Source: Polaribacter glomeratus (GTDB lineage: Bacteria > Bacteroidota > Bacteroidia > Flavobacteriales > Flavobacteriaceae). Taken from it: a stretch of 64,000 nt of DNA. The translations under genes were made by a program, and so were the position numbers. This document shows positions 16,661-25,803 of the stretch, in pieces. The notes beneath the pieces are model-generated. The model saw only the letters and a list, made by a program, of their open reading frames with translations. It was not told where the DNA came from and made no database searches. The stretch's first letter is position 1. Every line of letters begins with the position of its first letter. Location: positions 902,767 through 966,766 of the forward strand of contig NZ_MSCM01000002.1 of assembly GCF_002954665.1 (NCBI RefSeq), read 5' to 3'.

Positions 16661-17578
16661 ATGGAAAGAGAAGAAGTTTTAAAAGCGATAGAAGAAAAGT
16701 ACGATAAACTAGGTGTTCCTGTAGATGCTATGTTAGAAGGTTTGCTTTGGAGTACACCAATTACGTATTGGGATTATATTCAAACAGATGCACTTTTAGG
16801 TTTGCAAATACCAAGAACAACGCAGCCAGATGAAATGGTTTTTATCATGTATCATCAAGTAAATGAGCTGTTGTTTAAAATGATTTTATGGGAAATTGAT
16901 CAAGTTGCAAAAACCGAAGAAGTTTCTGCCGATAAATTTTCTATGCATTTAGGTAGAATCAGTAGGTATTTTGATATGCTTTGCAGCTCTTTTGATGTGA
17001 TGGCAGACGGCATGGAAAAAGAACAATATTTAAAATTTAGAAATACCCTAACGCCCGCAAGCGGATTTCAAAGTGCACAATACCGTAAAATTGAATTTGC
17101 ATCCACAGAATTAATTAATTTAATTGATGCGCGTTTTAGAGCGGATATTGATAGAAATTCATCTTTTAAAAATGCATACAATCATTTGTATTGGCAAGCT
17201 GCAGGTAAGAATTATACTACGGGTCAAAAATCAACTCTCTTAAATCTTTTTGAAAAAAAATATATGGGAGATTTTATCGATTTTATGGAAGATTATAATG
17301 ATATTAATTTGTCTTTAAAATTTAAACAACTTCCTAAAGAAACGCAAGAAAACGAAGATCTAATTAAAGCAATGCGTCATTACGATTACACAGTAAATGT
17401 AAAATGGGTAATGGCCCATTACCATGCTGCTGGTAAGTATTTAGGCGGTAAAGATAAAGATTTAGAAGCAACAGGAGGCAGTAGCTGGCGAAAATATATG
17501 CATCCAAAATACCAGCGAAGAATCTTCTATCCTTTTTTATGGAGTGAAGAAGAATTGAAAAATTGGGGTACATTCTAA
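16661..17578 (+). CDS. Tryptophan 2,3-dioxygenase family protein
   Basis: The protein is about 305 residues from the ATG at 16661 (MEREEVLKAIEEKYDKLG). A farther ATG at 16622 would add 13 residues, and I prefer the shorter form because relatives start near it. Family marks are MYHQVNELLFKM (TDO heme/substrate helix), TPASGFQSAQYRK, and near the C-terminus HYHAAGKYLGG with GGSSWRKYMHP, which holds the proximal heme His. TDO oxidises tryptophan to N-formylkynurenine. No kynurenine genes are adjacent; its neighbours are tyrosine-degrading enzymes, so it may take a different indole or aromatic substrate. The heme-dioxygenase fold is well supported. Confidence 0.87.
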   Translation: MEREEVLKAIEEKYDKLGVPVDAMLEGLLWSTPITYWDYIQTDALLGLQIPRTTQPDEMVFIMYHQVNELLFKMILWEIDQVAKTEEVSADKFSMHLGRISRYFDMLCSSFDVMADGMEKEQYLKFRNTLTPASGFQSAQYRKIEFASTELINLIDARFRADIDRNSSFKNAYNHLYWQAAGKNYTTGQKSTLLNLFEKKYMGDFIDFMEDYNDINLSLKFKQLPKETQENEDLIKAMRHYDYTVNVKWVMAHYHAAGKYLGGKDKDLEATGGSSWRKYMHPKYQRRIFYPFLWSEEELKNWGTF

Positions 17579-17595
17579 AAATCATAAATTTATAT

Positions 17596-17637
17596 TAAAA
17601 AGGCGTTTACAAATTATTTGAAACGACTTTTTTTGTT
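17596..17637 (+). terminator. Terminator after the tryptophan dioxygenase gene
   Basis: AAAAAGGCGTTT (17597-17608) pairs with AAACGACTTTTTT (17621-17633) with one mismatch and a 12-base loop, ending in a T run. Confidence 0.55.
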
Positions 17638-17682
17638 TTTGGAACGGTAATTGTCATTCCTTTTTTATAAGTTTGATCTTTT

Positions 17683-18453
17683 ATGAAAAAATATATCCTA
17701 TTACTTTTTGTTTTATTCTTTTTGACAACAACTTTTAGTCAAGAAAAACCCGTTGCTTTTAAAAGTGGAGAATGGCTTCGCTATAAAATGAGTTATAGTG
17801 GTTTTATACGAGCTGGAACTGCAGTTTTAGAGGTTAATGAGAAAGAATATAATGGTAAAAAAGTATTTTACTCTAAAGGTACTGGTTGGACTTCTGGTAT
17901 GATTAAATGGTTTTTTGAAGTAGATGATTTGTATGAGTCTTATTTTGATAAAGACAATGTAAAGCCTTATCTTTTTAAGAGAAAGATTGATGAAGGTGGT
18001 TATAAAAAGCATAGAATAACGTCTTTTAATCACGAATCTAAAAAAGCCTACGTTCAAGATTTTACAACACAAAAAGACACTTCGGTAGCTTTTACCAATG
18101 TGCAAGATATGCTGTCTTCTTTCTATTTTTTAAGAAACACAAATACTCAAGATTTAAAAGTTGGAGACGAAATAAAACTAGATTTGTTTTTAGATGCTCA
18201 AGTTTACCCTTTTAAGCTTCGTTTTTTAGGGAAAGAAGTGTTAAAAACTAATTTTGGAAAAGTCAATACTTTAATTTTTAGACCTTTGGTTCAATCGGGT
18301 AGGATTTTTAAAGAGCAAGAAAGCGTAACACTTTGGATAACGGATGATGCAAATAAAATTCCAATAAAAATGGCAGCTTCTTTAAGAGTAGGTTCTTTAA
18401 TAGCAGAATTGGAAGGTTATAGAGGTTTGGCAAATCCTTTTCAAAGTTTTTAG
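17683..18453 (+). CDS. DUF3108 domain secreted protein
   Basis: The 256-residue protein has a signal peptide (MKKYILLLFVLFFLTTTFSQ), then a DUF3108 domain beginning with FKSGEWLRYKMSYSGFIRAG and rich in beta strands. DUF3108 proteins are periplasmic or outer-membrane-associated and of unknown function. The protein lies 71 bp upstream of the M23 lipoprotein in the same direction, so both may act on the cell envelope. No catalytic motif is visible. Confidence 0.86.
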   Translation: MKKYILLLFVLFFLTTTFSQEKPVAFKSGEWLRYKMSYSGFIRAGTAVLEVNEKEYNGKKVFYSKGTGWTSGMIKWFFEVDDLYESYFDKDNVKPYLFKRKIDEGGYKKHRITSFNHESKKAYVQDFTTQKDTSVAFTNVQDMLSSFYFLRNTNTQDLKVGDEIKLDLFLDAQVYPFKLRFLGKEVLKTNFGKVNTLIFRPLVQSGRIFKEQESVTLWITDDANKIPIKMAASLRVGSLIAELEGYRGLANPFQSF

Positions 18454-18524
18454 AAAAGTTTAACAAAACTACGCTGTCAACTTCTAGTTTTTAGACTCAA
18501 AATAAATCAATTTTATTTGTACTT

Positions 18525-19820
18525 TTGAAATCTATCCAAAAAACTATAAAATTTTTGAAAAAAATAGCAGTTTTATTAGCGCTTATTTTGAGTTTCTCAG
18601 CTTGTAAAAAAGAAGAAAAGAAGCCTACAGTTAAAATCGAAAAGAAAAAACCAGAAATTAAATTTGGTTATAAGTTAGATGATTATAAAGTGATTCAAGA
18701 CACTATTAAAAATGGTGTAAGTTTTGGTCAAATTTTAGACAGACACCACGTTTATTATCCAAAGATAAATGAAATTGCAACTTCTATTACAGGTATTTTT
18801 GATGTTAGAAGAGTAAGAGCAGGTAAGCCTTATCTTATTTTAGCAAGCAAAGATTCTACAGAACAAGCTCAGATTTTTATTTATAAACACGATAAAATAA
18901 ATGCAACAGTTGTAGATTTTAAAGATTCGTTAATTACTGCAAGGCATTTTAAAAAACCCATTAATGTTGTAGAAAAAGAAGCAAGAGGAGTCATAAATTC
19001 AAGTCTTTCTGAAACTATGGATGGTTTGGGATTAAGACCTAACTTAACTTGGGAAATTGCAGATATTTATGCATGGACTTTAGATTTTTATGCACTTCAA
19101 AAAGGAGATTCTTTTAAATTTATTTATGAAGAAAAATTCATAGACGATACTATTTCTGCAGGTTATGGTAATATAAAGTCTGCAGTTTTTAAACACAAGG
19201 GTAAATACTTATATGCTTTTAGATATATTAAAGATTCAGTATCTGGCATTGCCGAATATTATGATGAAAAAGGTAATATGTTGCGTAGTCAGTTTTTGAA
19301 AGCTCCAATCAAATTTCAATATAGAATTTCATCAAGATATAATTTAACTAGAAGAATTGCTTATTACGGTAACAAAATAAGACCTCATAAAGGTACTGAT
19401 TTTGCTGCAAATCTTGGTACGCCAATTATTGCAACTGCCAGTGGAACAGTTATTGAATCCGAAAGAAGAGGTGGTAACGGTAACTATGTAAAAATTAAAC
19501 ACAACAGCACTTATTCTACGCAATATTTGCACATGAGTAAAAGAAAGGTAAACAAAGGTAATCATGTAAGACAAGGAGATGTAATTGGTTGGGTAGGAAT
19601 GACAGGTAATACAGGCGGACCGCACGTGTGTTATCGATTTTGGAAATTTGGTAAACAAGTAGATCCTTTAAAAGAAAAGTTACCAACAGCAGAGCATTTG
19701 CCAGCTAGTATTAAACCTGCATATTATAAGTTTATACAACCTTTAAAATATCAACTAGAAAATAAAAAAGTTCCAGTAAAAAAACCCCAAGAACTTACTG
19801 AAACGATTGCAAAAAAATAA
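18525..19820 (+). CDS. M23 family peptidase lipoprotein with HxC in place of HxH, TTG start
   Basis: The 431-residue protein starts at TTG 18525 (no ATG is available upstream of the lipobox) and has a lipobox SFSAC with Cys27. The region 45-260 is an N-terminal beta-domain found in this Bacteroidota group, and 283-385 is the LytM domain. H288 and D292 (RPHKGTD) are present, as is YLHM at H336, but the second motif is PHVCYRFWK: H367 is kept and the zinc ligand His is replaced by C369. Cys can bind zinc, so activity is possible. The pgi gene follows after 3 bp. A -7-like TTTATTTG ends 5 bp before the TTG, so the mRNA may be nearly leaderless. Confidence 0.88.
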   Translation: MKSIQKTIKFLKKIAVLLALILSFSACKKEEKKPTVKIEKKKPEIKFGYKLDDYKVIQDTIKNGVSFGQILDRHHVYYPKINEIATSITGIFDVRRVRAGKPYLILASKDSTEQAQIFIYKHDKINATVVDFKDSLITARHFKKPINVVEKEARGVINSSLSETMDGLGLRPNLTWEIADIYAWTLDFYALQKGDSFKFIYEEKFIDDTISAGYGNIKSAVFKHKGKYLYAFRYIKDSVSGIAEYYDEKGNMLRSQFLKAPIKFQYRISSRYNLTRRIAYYGNKIRPHKGTDFAANLGTPIIATASGTVIESERRGGNGNYVKIKHNSTYSTQYLHMSKRKVNKGNHVRQGDVIGWVGMTGNTGGPHVCYRFWKFGKQVDPLKEKLPTAEHLPASIKPAYYKFIQPLKYQLENKKVPVKKPQELTETIAKK

Positions 19821-19823
19821 AAA

Positions 19824-21392
19824 ATGGCTTTAAAAAACATCAACCCAACTACAACCAATTCTTGGAAAGAATTAACCAATCATTTTAAAGATATTGAAAA
19901 CATCAATATTAAAGATTTAAGTAAAGACGAGAACAGAAAAGAAGATTTTTCTATTCAATTTGATGATTTACTGGTTGATTTTTCTAAAAATAGAATCACA
20001 AAAAAAACGATTCAATTATTAGTAGCATTAGCGAAAGAAGTAGGATTAAAAGACGCAATTGAGAGTCAGTTTTCTGGTGAAAAAATAAATGTAACAGAAG
20101 ATAGAGCAGTTATGCATACTGCTTTAAGAAGTACTTCTGATGTTCCTGTTTTGGTTGAAGGAAAAAATATAAAACCACAAATACAAACTGCTTTAAGAAA
20201 GATAAAAAGCTTTAGTAATAAAGTTATTTCAGGTAAGTGGAAAGGATATACCGGTAAATCGATTACTGATATTGTAAATATTGGAATTGGTGGATCGGAT
20301 CTTGGACCAGATATGATTGTAGAATCTTTACAGTTTTATAAAAACCAATTAACAACTCATTTTGTCTCTAATATTGATGGAGATCATGTTTCTGAAATCA
20401 TCAAGAAACTAAACCCAGAGACCACCTTGTTTGTAATCGTTTCTAAAACATTTACAACACAAGAAACCATTACAAATGCAGAAACTTTAAAGAATTGGTT
20501 TTTAAAATCGGCAACTATTTTTGACATTCCAAAACACTTCGTAGCAGTTTCTTCCAATTTAGAAGCCGTAGATAATTTTGGGATTGATAAAGGCAACGTT
20601 TTCCCGATGTGGGATTGGGTTGGAGGTCGTTTTTCTTTATGGTCTGCGGTTGGTTTGTCTATCAGTTTATCTGTGGGTTATGATAATTACAAAGCGCTTT
20701 TAGAAGGTGCAGAAGAAATGGATATCCACTTTAGAAATGAAGATTTTGATAAAAACATTCCTGTTATATTAGCGCTTATCAGCATTTGGTACAATAATTT
20801 TTACCTAGCAGAAACCGAAGCTGTTTTGCCATATTCTCAGTATTTAAAGAAACTTCCAGATTATTTGCAACAAGCAATTATGGAAAGTAACGGAAAGGGT
20901 GTTGATAGAAACGGACATAAAGTTGATTATCAAACAGGAACAATTGTTTGGGGAAGTACAGGTACAAATATGCAACACGCTTTTATGCAGTTAGTGCATC
21001 AAGGTACAAAGTTAATTCCTGCAGATTTTATTGGTTATAAGCAATCCTTATATGGATTAACCGATCACCATAAAAAATTAATGGCAAATTATTATGGTCA
21101 AATGGAGGCTTTAGCTTTTGGTAAAAGCAAAGAAGAGGTTCATTTAGAATTAAAGTTCTCTGGCGATGAGGATAAAATAAATCAATTATTACCTTTTAAA
21201 GTTTTTGAAGGAAACAGACCAAGTAATGCTATTCTTTTTGATAAATTAACACCTAGGTCTTTAGGTAAATTAGTTGCAATGTATGAGCACAAAATCTATA
21301 CCCAAGGTATATTATGGAACATCTATAGTTTTGATCAATTTGGAGTTGAATTAGGTAAAGAACTTGCGAAAAAACTATTAAAAACCCAGTAG
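19824..21392 (+). CDS. pgi: Glucose-6-phosphate isomerase
   Basis: This 522-residue glycolytic enzyme interconverts glucose-6-phosphate and fructose-6-phosphate. Signatures are [12 protein letters not shown] (about 152-163), [14 protein letters not shown] (about 264-277), and near the C-terminus [20 protein letters not shown] with the active-site Lys region following. The length is typical of the non-cupin family. It sits 3 bp behind the M23 lipoprotein, an arrangement without obvious functional logic. Confidence 0.97.
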   Translation: MALKNINPTTTNSWKELTNHFKDIENINIKDLSKDENRKEDFSIQFDDLLVDFSKNRITKKTIQLLVALAKEVGLKDAIESQFSGEKINVTEDRAVMHTALRSTSDVPVLVEGKNIKPQIQTALRKIKSFSNKVISGKWKGYTGKSITDIVNIGIGGSDLGPDMIVESLQFYKNQLTTHFVSNIDGDHVSEIIKKLNPETTLFVIVSKTFTTQETITNAETLKNWFLKSATIFDIPKHFVAVSSNLEAVDNFGIDKGNVFPMWDWVGGRFSLWSAVGLSISLSVGYDNYKALLEGAEEMDIHFRNEDFDKNIPVILALISIWYNNFYLAETEAVLPYSQYLKKLPDYLQQAIMESNGKGVDRNGHKVDYQTGTIVWGSTGTNMQHAFMQLVHQGTKLIPADFIGYKQSLYGLTDHHKKLMANYYGQMEALAFGKSKEEVHLELKFSGDEDKINQLLPFKVFEGNRPSNAILFDKLTPRSLGKLVAMYEHKIYTQGILWNIYSFDQFGVELGKELAKKLLKTQ

Positions 21393-21412
21393 TTTTTAGG
21401 TTTTAATCCTTG

Positions 21413-21485
21413 TTAATCAGTAATTTAACAAGCTCTTAATTTTGTGTTAATAAGTTGTTCATATTTAACAGGTTGGTAATTAACC
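21413..21485 (+). promoter_or_regulatory. Upstream array of 11-bp-spaced TTAACA-like hexamers (TonB receptor 1)
   Basis: Hexamers TTAACA (21425), TTAATT (21436), TTAATA (21447) and TTCATA (21458) are exactly 11 bp apart. TTAACC at 21480 is in register two units later, and TTAATC at 21413 is one base off. The next unit (21469) does not match. The array is about 90-150 bp upstream of the -7 element. Confidence 0.5.
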
Positions 21486-21534
21486 AAAAAGCATTTTTTT
21501 TTTACATTTATTTATCTTAATTTCGCGTTAAAAT

Positions 21535-21579
21535 TTAACATTAAGTTAACATACCAGTGCTGTAAAAGAAAGATTTTTG
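21535..21579 (+). promoter_or_regulatory. TTAACA direct repeat plus -7 element, TonB receptor 1 promoter
   Basis: TTAACA at 21535 and again at 21546 (11-bp period, spacer TTAAG) precede the -7 element GATTTTTG, with the first T of TTTG at 21576. The distance from the last hexamer to TTTG is 30 bp, identical to three other promoters near 54-57 kb. There is no -33 TTG at normal spacing, consistent with activator dependence. Confidence 0.62.
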
Positions 21580-21607
21580 CAGAAATTTAATAACATATAA
21601 TTAAACA

Positions 21608-24190
21608 ATGAAAAATTTTAAAAACTTATTATTTATAGCCTTGTTCTTTGTAACGGCTACAGTTTTAGGACAAACTAAAATTTCGGGTATTATCGTTGAT
21701 GAAACAAATCAACCATTGCCAGGAGCAAGTGTTTTAGAAAAAGGTACTAAAAATGGTACTACAACAGATTTTGATGGTAATTTTACATTAACTCCTAAAT
21801 CAAATTCTGGTGTTCTTGTAGTCTCTTTTATTGGTTACACCAGAAAAGAAGTTGCTTTCTCTTCGTCTAAAGCAAACATTGGTACTATTAAATTAGCTGA
21901 AGATGCAGGTTCTTTGGATGAAATAGTTGTAATGGCTACATCATTTGCTATTGATAGAAAAACCCCAGTTGCGGTTTCTACAATTAAAGCGTCGGATATT
22001 GAAAGAAAATTAGGAACGCAAGAATTTCCTGAAATTTTAAAATCTACTCCAGGGGTATATGCTACCAAATCTGGTGGTGGTTTTGGAGACGGTCGTATTA
22101 ACATGCGTGGTTTTAACTCAGAAAATGTTGCGGTTATGATTAACGGAGTTCCAGTTAATGATATGGAAAACGGAAGAGTATATTGGTCTAACTGGGCTGG
22201 TTTATCAGATGTTACATCTGCTATGCAGGTGCAAAGAGGTCTTGGAGCTGCTAAGGTAGCTGTACCTTCTATTGGAGGAACAATTAATATTTTATCTAAA
22301 ACTTCTGATGTAGAAAAAGGTGGTAATATTATTGCTTCAACAGGTAATAATGGATTCCAAAAATATGGTTTCACATTATCAACAGGTTTAATGGATAATG
22401 GTTTTGCTTCTACAGTGTCTTTTTCAAAGACTTCTGGAGAGGGTTATGTAGATGGTACTCAGTTTGAAGGTTATAACTATTTTGTAAACTTTTCTAAGGA
22501 TATAAACGATAGTCATAAATTATCTTTTACAACTTTTGGTTCGCCTCAAAGACATGGTCAAAGACAAAACAGAAGTACAATTGCTACAATTAGAAATGCA
22601 CAATCAGGGATTCGTTTTAATCCAGATTGGGGTTATAAAAATGGCCAAGTAACACATATAGAGGATAATTTTTACCATAAATCGCAAACATCATTAAACC
22701 ACTATTGGACTATTAGTGATGTAACATCATTATCAACTGCAGCATACGCTTCATATGGTAGTGGTGGTGGAGGTGGTACAGCAGGTACTAATAGAGATCT
22801 ATTTAATCAAAGATTAGGTGGTGCAGATCAACCCGTAGATTTCGATAATATTGTTGCTATAAATAGAGCAAATGGTTCTTTAGGTTCTGAAGCTATTTTA
22901 AGAGCTTCTAGAAATGATCACGAATGGTATGGAGTATTGTCTACATTTAAAACAAAATTAAATGATAATTTAGACTTAATTGCTGGTGTAGATTGGAGAA
23001 CTTATGTAGGAAGACACTACAGAGAGGTTACCGATTTATTAGGAGGTGACTACTTTTTAGATGTTAATAGTAGAGGTGTTGGAAATAATGTAAACCGTTC
23101 TAGTGACGCTCTTCAAGTTGGTGATAAAATGGGTTATAATAATGACGGAAATGTAGGTTGGTTAGGTTTCTTTGGTCAATTAGAATATGGAACTGATGAT
23201 TTTAATGCTTTTTTATCTACTTCTGTTCAAAGAAGTTCATATCAAAGAGTAGATTATTTTCAATATGATTTAAGTACAGAAGCTGGTAGAGACTTAGCTA
23301 CTACTGATAAAGTAAATTTAGATGGTTATAGTATAAAAGGTGGAGCAAATTATAGAATAGATGATGTTCAAAACATATTTGCAAACATTGGTTACTTTGA
23401 AAGACCCGCAATTTTTGATGCAGTATATCAAGGATTTAATAATACAAACGTAAATGCAAATGCTGAAAATGAAAAGATTTTTAGTATGGAATTAGGATAC
23501 GGAATTAGAAGTGAGAAATTCGCTGCAAACATAAATATTTACAGAACACAATGGAATGACAGAAGTTTCTCAAGAAGCATACCTGCAGATCCTACAGTTA
23601 CTGGTTCAGAAGATTTTACAGCAAATCTTTTAGGCGTTAATGCTCTACATCAAGGTGTTGAGTTTGATTTTACGTACAAGTATTCAGATAAATTAAATTT
23701 TACAGGTATGCTTTCTTTAGGAGACTGGACGAATGCTAACGATTTAATAGATGTGCCAATTTTTGATGAAAATCAAGTTCAAAGAGGTACGTTAGATTTA
23801 CTTGTTGATGGATTAAAAGTTTCTGATGCTGCACAAACAACCGCTGCTTTGGGAATGTTATACAATTTTTGGGACAAATCTTCTATTACAGTAGATTATA
23901 ATTATTTTGCAGATATGTATGCGCAAATTAATCCTCTAGATAGAGCTGATTTTGATCCAAGTACTCCTTCAGTAAGAGGAGGTAACGCATGGAAAGCACC
24001 TAACTATAGTACATTTGACGCAAGTTTCCGTCATGGTTTTAACCTTGGTGAATTCGATACTACGGTTACAGTTCGTGTAAACAACTTGTTAGACACAGAA
24101 TATGTAGCTGATGCTCTAGATGCTGCTGACCCATTAGTTTGGTTTGGATTTGGTAGAACTTTTAGCTTAGATTTAAAAATTAAATTTTAA
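21608..24190 (+). CDS. TonB-dependent outer-membrane receptor
   Basis: This 860-residue receptor has a signal peptide (1-21), a carboxypeptidase-regulatory-like domain (about 24-105, ISGIIVDETNQPLPGASV), a plug (about 120-232, with FPEILKSTPGVYATKSGGG and INMRGFNSENVAVMINGVPV), and a 22-strand barrel ending in Phe (LDLKIKF). It imports a substrate across the outer membrane using TonB energy. The lipoprotein gene 14 bp downstream is probably its partner, in a SusC/SusD-like relation though the lipoprotein is not SusD. The promoter repeats suggest joint control with the phosphate transporter at 52-54 kb. The ligand is unknown. Confidence 0.93.
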   Translation: MKNFKNLLFIALFFVTATVLGQTKISGIIVDETNQPLPGASVLEKGTKNGTTTDFDGNFTLTPKSNSGVLVVSFIGYTRKEVAFSSSKANIGTIKLAEDAGSLDEIVVMATSFAIDRKTPVAVSTIKASDIERKLGTQEFPEILKSTPGVYATKSGGGFGDGRINMRGFNSENVAVMINGVPVNDMENGRVYWSNWAGLSDVTSAMQVQRGLGAAKVAVPSIGGTINILSKTSDVEKGGNIIASTGNNGFQKYGFTLSTGLMDNGFASTVSFSKTSGEGYVDGTQFEGYNYFVNFSKDINDSHKLSFTTFGSPQRHGQRQNRSTIATIRNAQSGIRFNPDWGYKNGQVTHIEDNFYHKSQTSLNHYWTISDVTSLSTAAYASYGSGGGGGTAGTNRDLFNQRLGGADQPVDFDNIVAINRANGSLGSEAILRASRNDHEWYGVLSTFKTKLNDNLDLIAGVDWRTYVGRHYREVTDLLGGDYFLDVNSRGVGNNVNRSSDALQVGDKMGYNNDGNVGWLGFFGQLEYGTDDFNAFLSTSVQRSSYQRVDYFQYDLSTEAGRDLATTDKVNLDGYSIKGGANYRIDDVQNIFANIGYFERPAIFDAVYQGFNNTNVNANAENEKIFSMELGYGIRSEKFAANINIYRTQWNDRSFSRSIPADPTVTGSEDFTANLLGVNALHQGVEFDFTYKYSDKLNFTGMLSLGDWTNANDLIDVPIFDENQVQRGTLDLLVDGLKVSDAAQTTAALGMLYNFWDKSSITVDYNYFADMYAQINPLDRADFDPSTPSVRGGNAWKAPNYSTFDASFRHGFNLGEFDTTVTVRVNNLLDTEYVADALDAADPLVWFGFGRTFSLDLKIKF

Positions 24191-24204
24191 TAAATTTTAA
24201 AAAA

Positions 24205-25278
24205 ATGAAAAAAATATTTTATTCTTTCGCAATCCTTTCTTTGTTGTTTACATCATGTAACCCAATGGAAGATATTTATGCAGAAATTGATGCTCAAGAA
24301 GTAGTAATTTCTGGAGAATCAGTATACACATTATCAGATGCTGACTATACAGCTTTAAAATTAAATTTTGGAAATTTTAGTAACTTAAATGATGCTAAAA
24401 CAATGTTGCCTGCTTTTTTATCTAGAAAGTATCCTGCTTGGGGTAAAGAATCTTTAGCAGCCGTAACTTTCAAGTTATTCAATAAGAAAAACGATCAAAA
24501 AAGTTTAATTACTTATAAAGCAAACGATCAAGACTATACAGATGCAGGACTAAGGTTTCCTAATATATCTAATTATGAGCAAATGCTTCAATTATTAAAT
24601 TCTTTATATCCTACACCTGATAATAGAGTTTTAGTGTCTTTAACATACACAGAACGCGATAGTGGTATAAATAGTGAAGTAGAAGATGGCTTTATTTATT
24701 CTAATGGAACTTGGGAGAAGTCAAGTGGAATTACTCTAGATGAATACAAAGCAATGGGAGAGTCTAGAGCTCAATTTTCTAGTGAAGATGAAGCCCTAGT
24801 TAAAATACCAGTTTATTTAAAAAATAAATTAGCTTATGAAGCACCAAAGGCAGGTGATATCGAAGGCGTTATGTATAAGTTATACGATAGTAATGATAGA
24901 GTTGTAAAAAGTTATGTTGTGTTTTTTATTTATGACGGTGCAAACTGGGCTAAATATAACAATGTAATTAATCAAACTATAAAATTTGGTCACGATGGTA
25001 TAAGTTGGGTTCCAGATAATACTGTAAAATATACTTTAACTAATGCAGATTATACTTTAGTTGGTAATGGTCAATATAATAATTTTGATGTAAGAACAGG
25101 TAAAGCAGAAGAGCCAGAAACTAAACGATTGGAAAAAATAAACACAATTTTATTAAATAATTTCCCTTCATCAACAGATGGTCAAAAATACATTGTTTCT
25201 TACAACATTTACAATGGAGCTAATGATGTTTGGAGTTTAGCTGTTATTAAAGAAGGAAATGCTTACGTAAAACAATAA
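24205..25278 (+). CDS. Surface lipoprotein made of about four internal repeats, partner of TonB receptor 1
   Basis: The 357-residue protein has a lipobox LLFTSC (Cys18) followed by NPMEDIYAE; acidic residues after Cys fit a Bacteroidota surface-export signal. The mature part contains about four related units that start near 40, 115, 178 and 273. The clearest are YTLSDADYTALKLNFGNF and YTLTNADYTLVGNGQYNNF, each followed by a helix, a K(Y/N)P-like turn and a strand ending YxLYN or FKLFN. I do not recognise the family. Being 14 bp behind the receptor it probably binds the same ligand at the cell surface. A strong terminator follows. Confidence 0.85.
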   Translation: MKKIFYSFAILSLLFTSCNPMEDIYAEIDAQEVVISGESVYTLSDADYTALKLNFGNFSNLNDAKTMLPAFLSRKYPAWGKESLAAVTFKLFNKKNDQKSLITYKANDQDYTDAGLRFPNISNYEQMLQLLNSLYPTPDNRVLVSLTYTERDSGINSEVEDGFIYSNGTWEKSSGITLDEYKAMGESRAQFSSEDEALVKIPVYLKNKLAYEAPKAGDIEGVMYKLYDSNDRVVKSYVVFFIYDGANWAKYNNVINQTIKFGHDGISWVPDNTVKYTLTNADYTLVGNGQYNNFDVRTGKAEEPETKRLEKINTILLNNFPSSTDGQKYIVSYNIYNGANDVWSLAVIKEGNAYVKQ

Positions 25279-25303
25279 GCAATTAACCATAAACTTTATA
25301 AAA

Positions 25304-25330
25304 AACCACCTCGTTTGAGGTGGTTTTTTT
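25304..25330 (+). terminator. Strong intrinsic terminator after the receptor-lipoprotein operon
   Basis: A perfect 9-bp stem AACCACCTC/GAGGTGGTT with a 4-base loop is followed by seven T residues. Confidence 0.85.
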
Positions 25331-25378
25331 ATGTATAAAATTAGTAACTTTACAGTATTAAAATTAAACAACATTATT

Positions 25379-25801
25379 ATGAAAGACATTCATTCTTATT
25401 GGGCGTATTTAGTCTTGGCAATTTTAGTTTTTGCAGTTGTAAATGCTATCATAGGGTTTACTCAAAAAAAACAATTTAAAGATAAAGATTTACGAATTGG
25501 GTTATTTACTTTAATAGTAGCTCACATTCAATTATTAATAGGTTTAGGCTGGTATTTTATGTCTCCTTGGTTTCAAATGCTAAAAACAGATGCAGCATCA
25601 GTAATGAAAGACAAAGCAGCACGTTTGTTAGCCGTAGAACATCCAGTAATGATGATTTTAGCAATTGTTTTTATAACAATTGGTTGGTCTAAACACAAGA
25701 AAAAAACAGAAGATACAGCCAAATTTAAAACATTTGCAATTTTTTACGGAATAGCTTTGTTACTAATACTATCTAAAATTCCTTGGAGTAACTGGTTTTA
25801 A
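25379..25801 (+). CDS. Four-helix membrane protein, possible b-type cytochrome
   Basis: I start this 140-residue protein at the ATG at 25379 (MKDIHSYWAYLVLAIL); the in-frame ATG at 25331 directly follows the terminator and would add a non-hydrophobic extension. Four helices lie at about 8-27, 40-60, 87-104 and 117-132. His residues sit at the helix ends or within (H5, H49 in VAHIQLL, H88 in VEHPVMM), which could bind heme. Similar flavobacterial proteins carry the label cytochrome B, from memory. It lies 2 bp before plsC and close to an acyl-ACP desaturase, so a role supplying electrons for lipid desaturation is possible but unproven. Confidence 0.75.
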   Translation: MKDIHSYWAYLVLAILVFAVVNAIIGFTQKKQFKDKDLRIGLFTLIVAHIQLLIGLGWYFMSPWFQMLKTDAASVMKDKAARLLAVEHPVMMILAIVFITIGWSKHKKKTEDTAKFKTFAIFYGIALLLILSKIPWSNWF

Positions 25802-25803
25802 GT

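Noticed and set aside
21835-22374. Long minus-strand frame (179 codons)
   Set aside because: It is fully antisense to the TonB receptor plug; codon bias explains the open frame.
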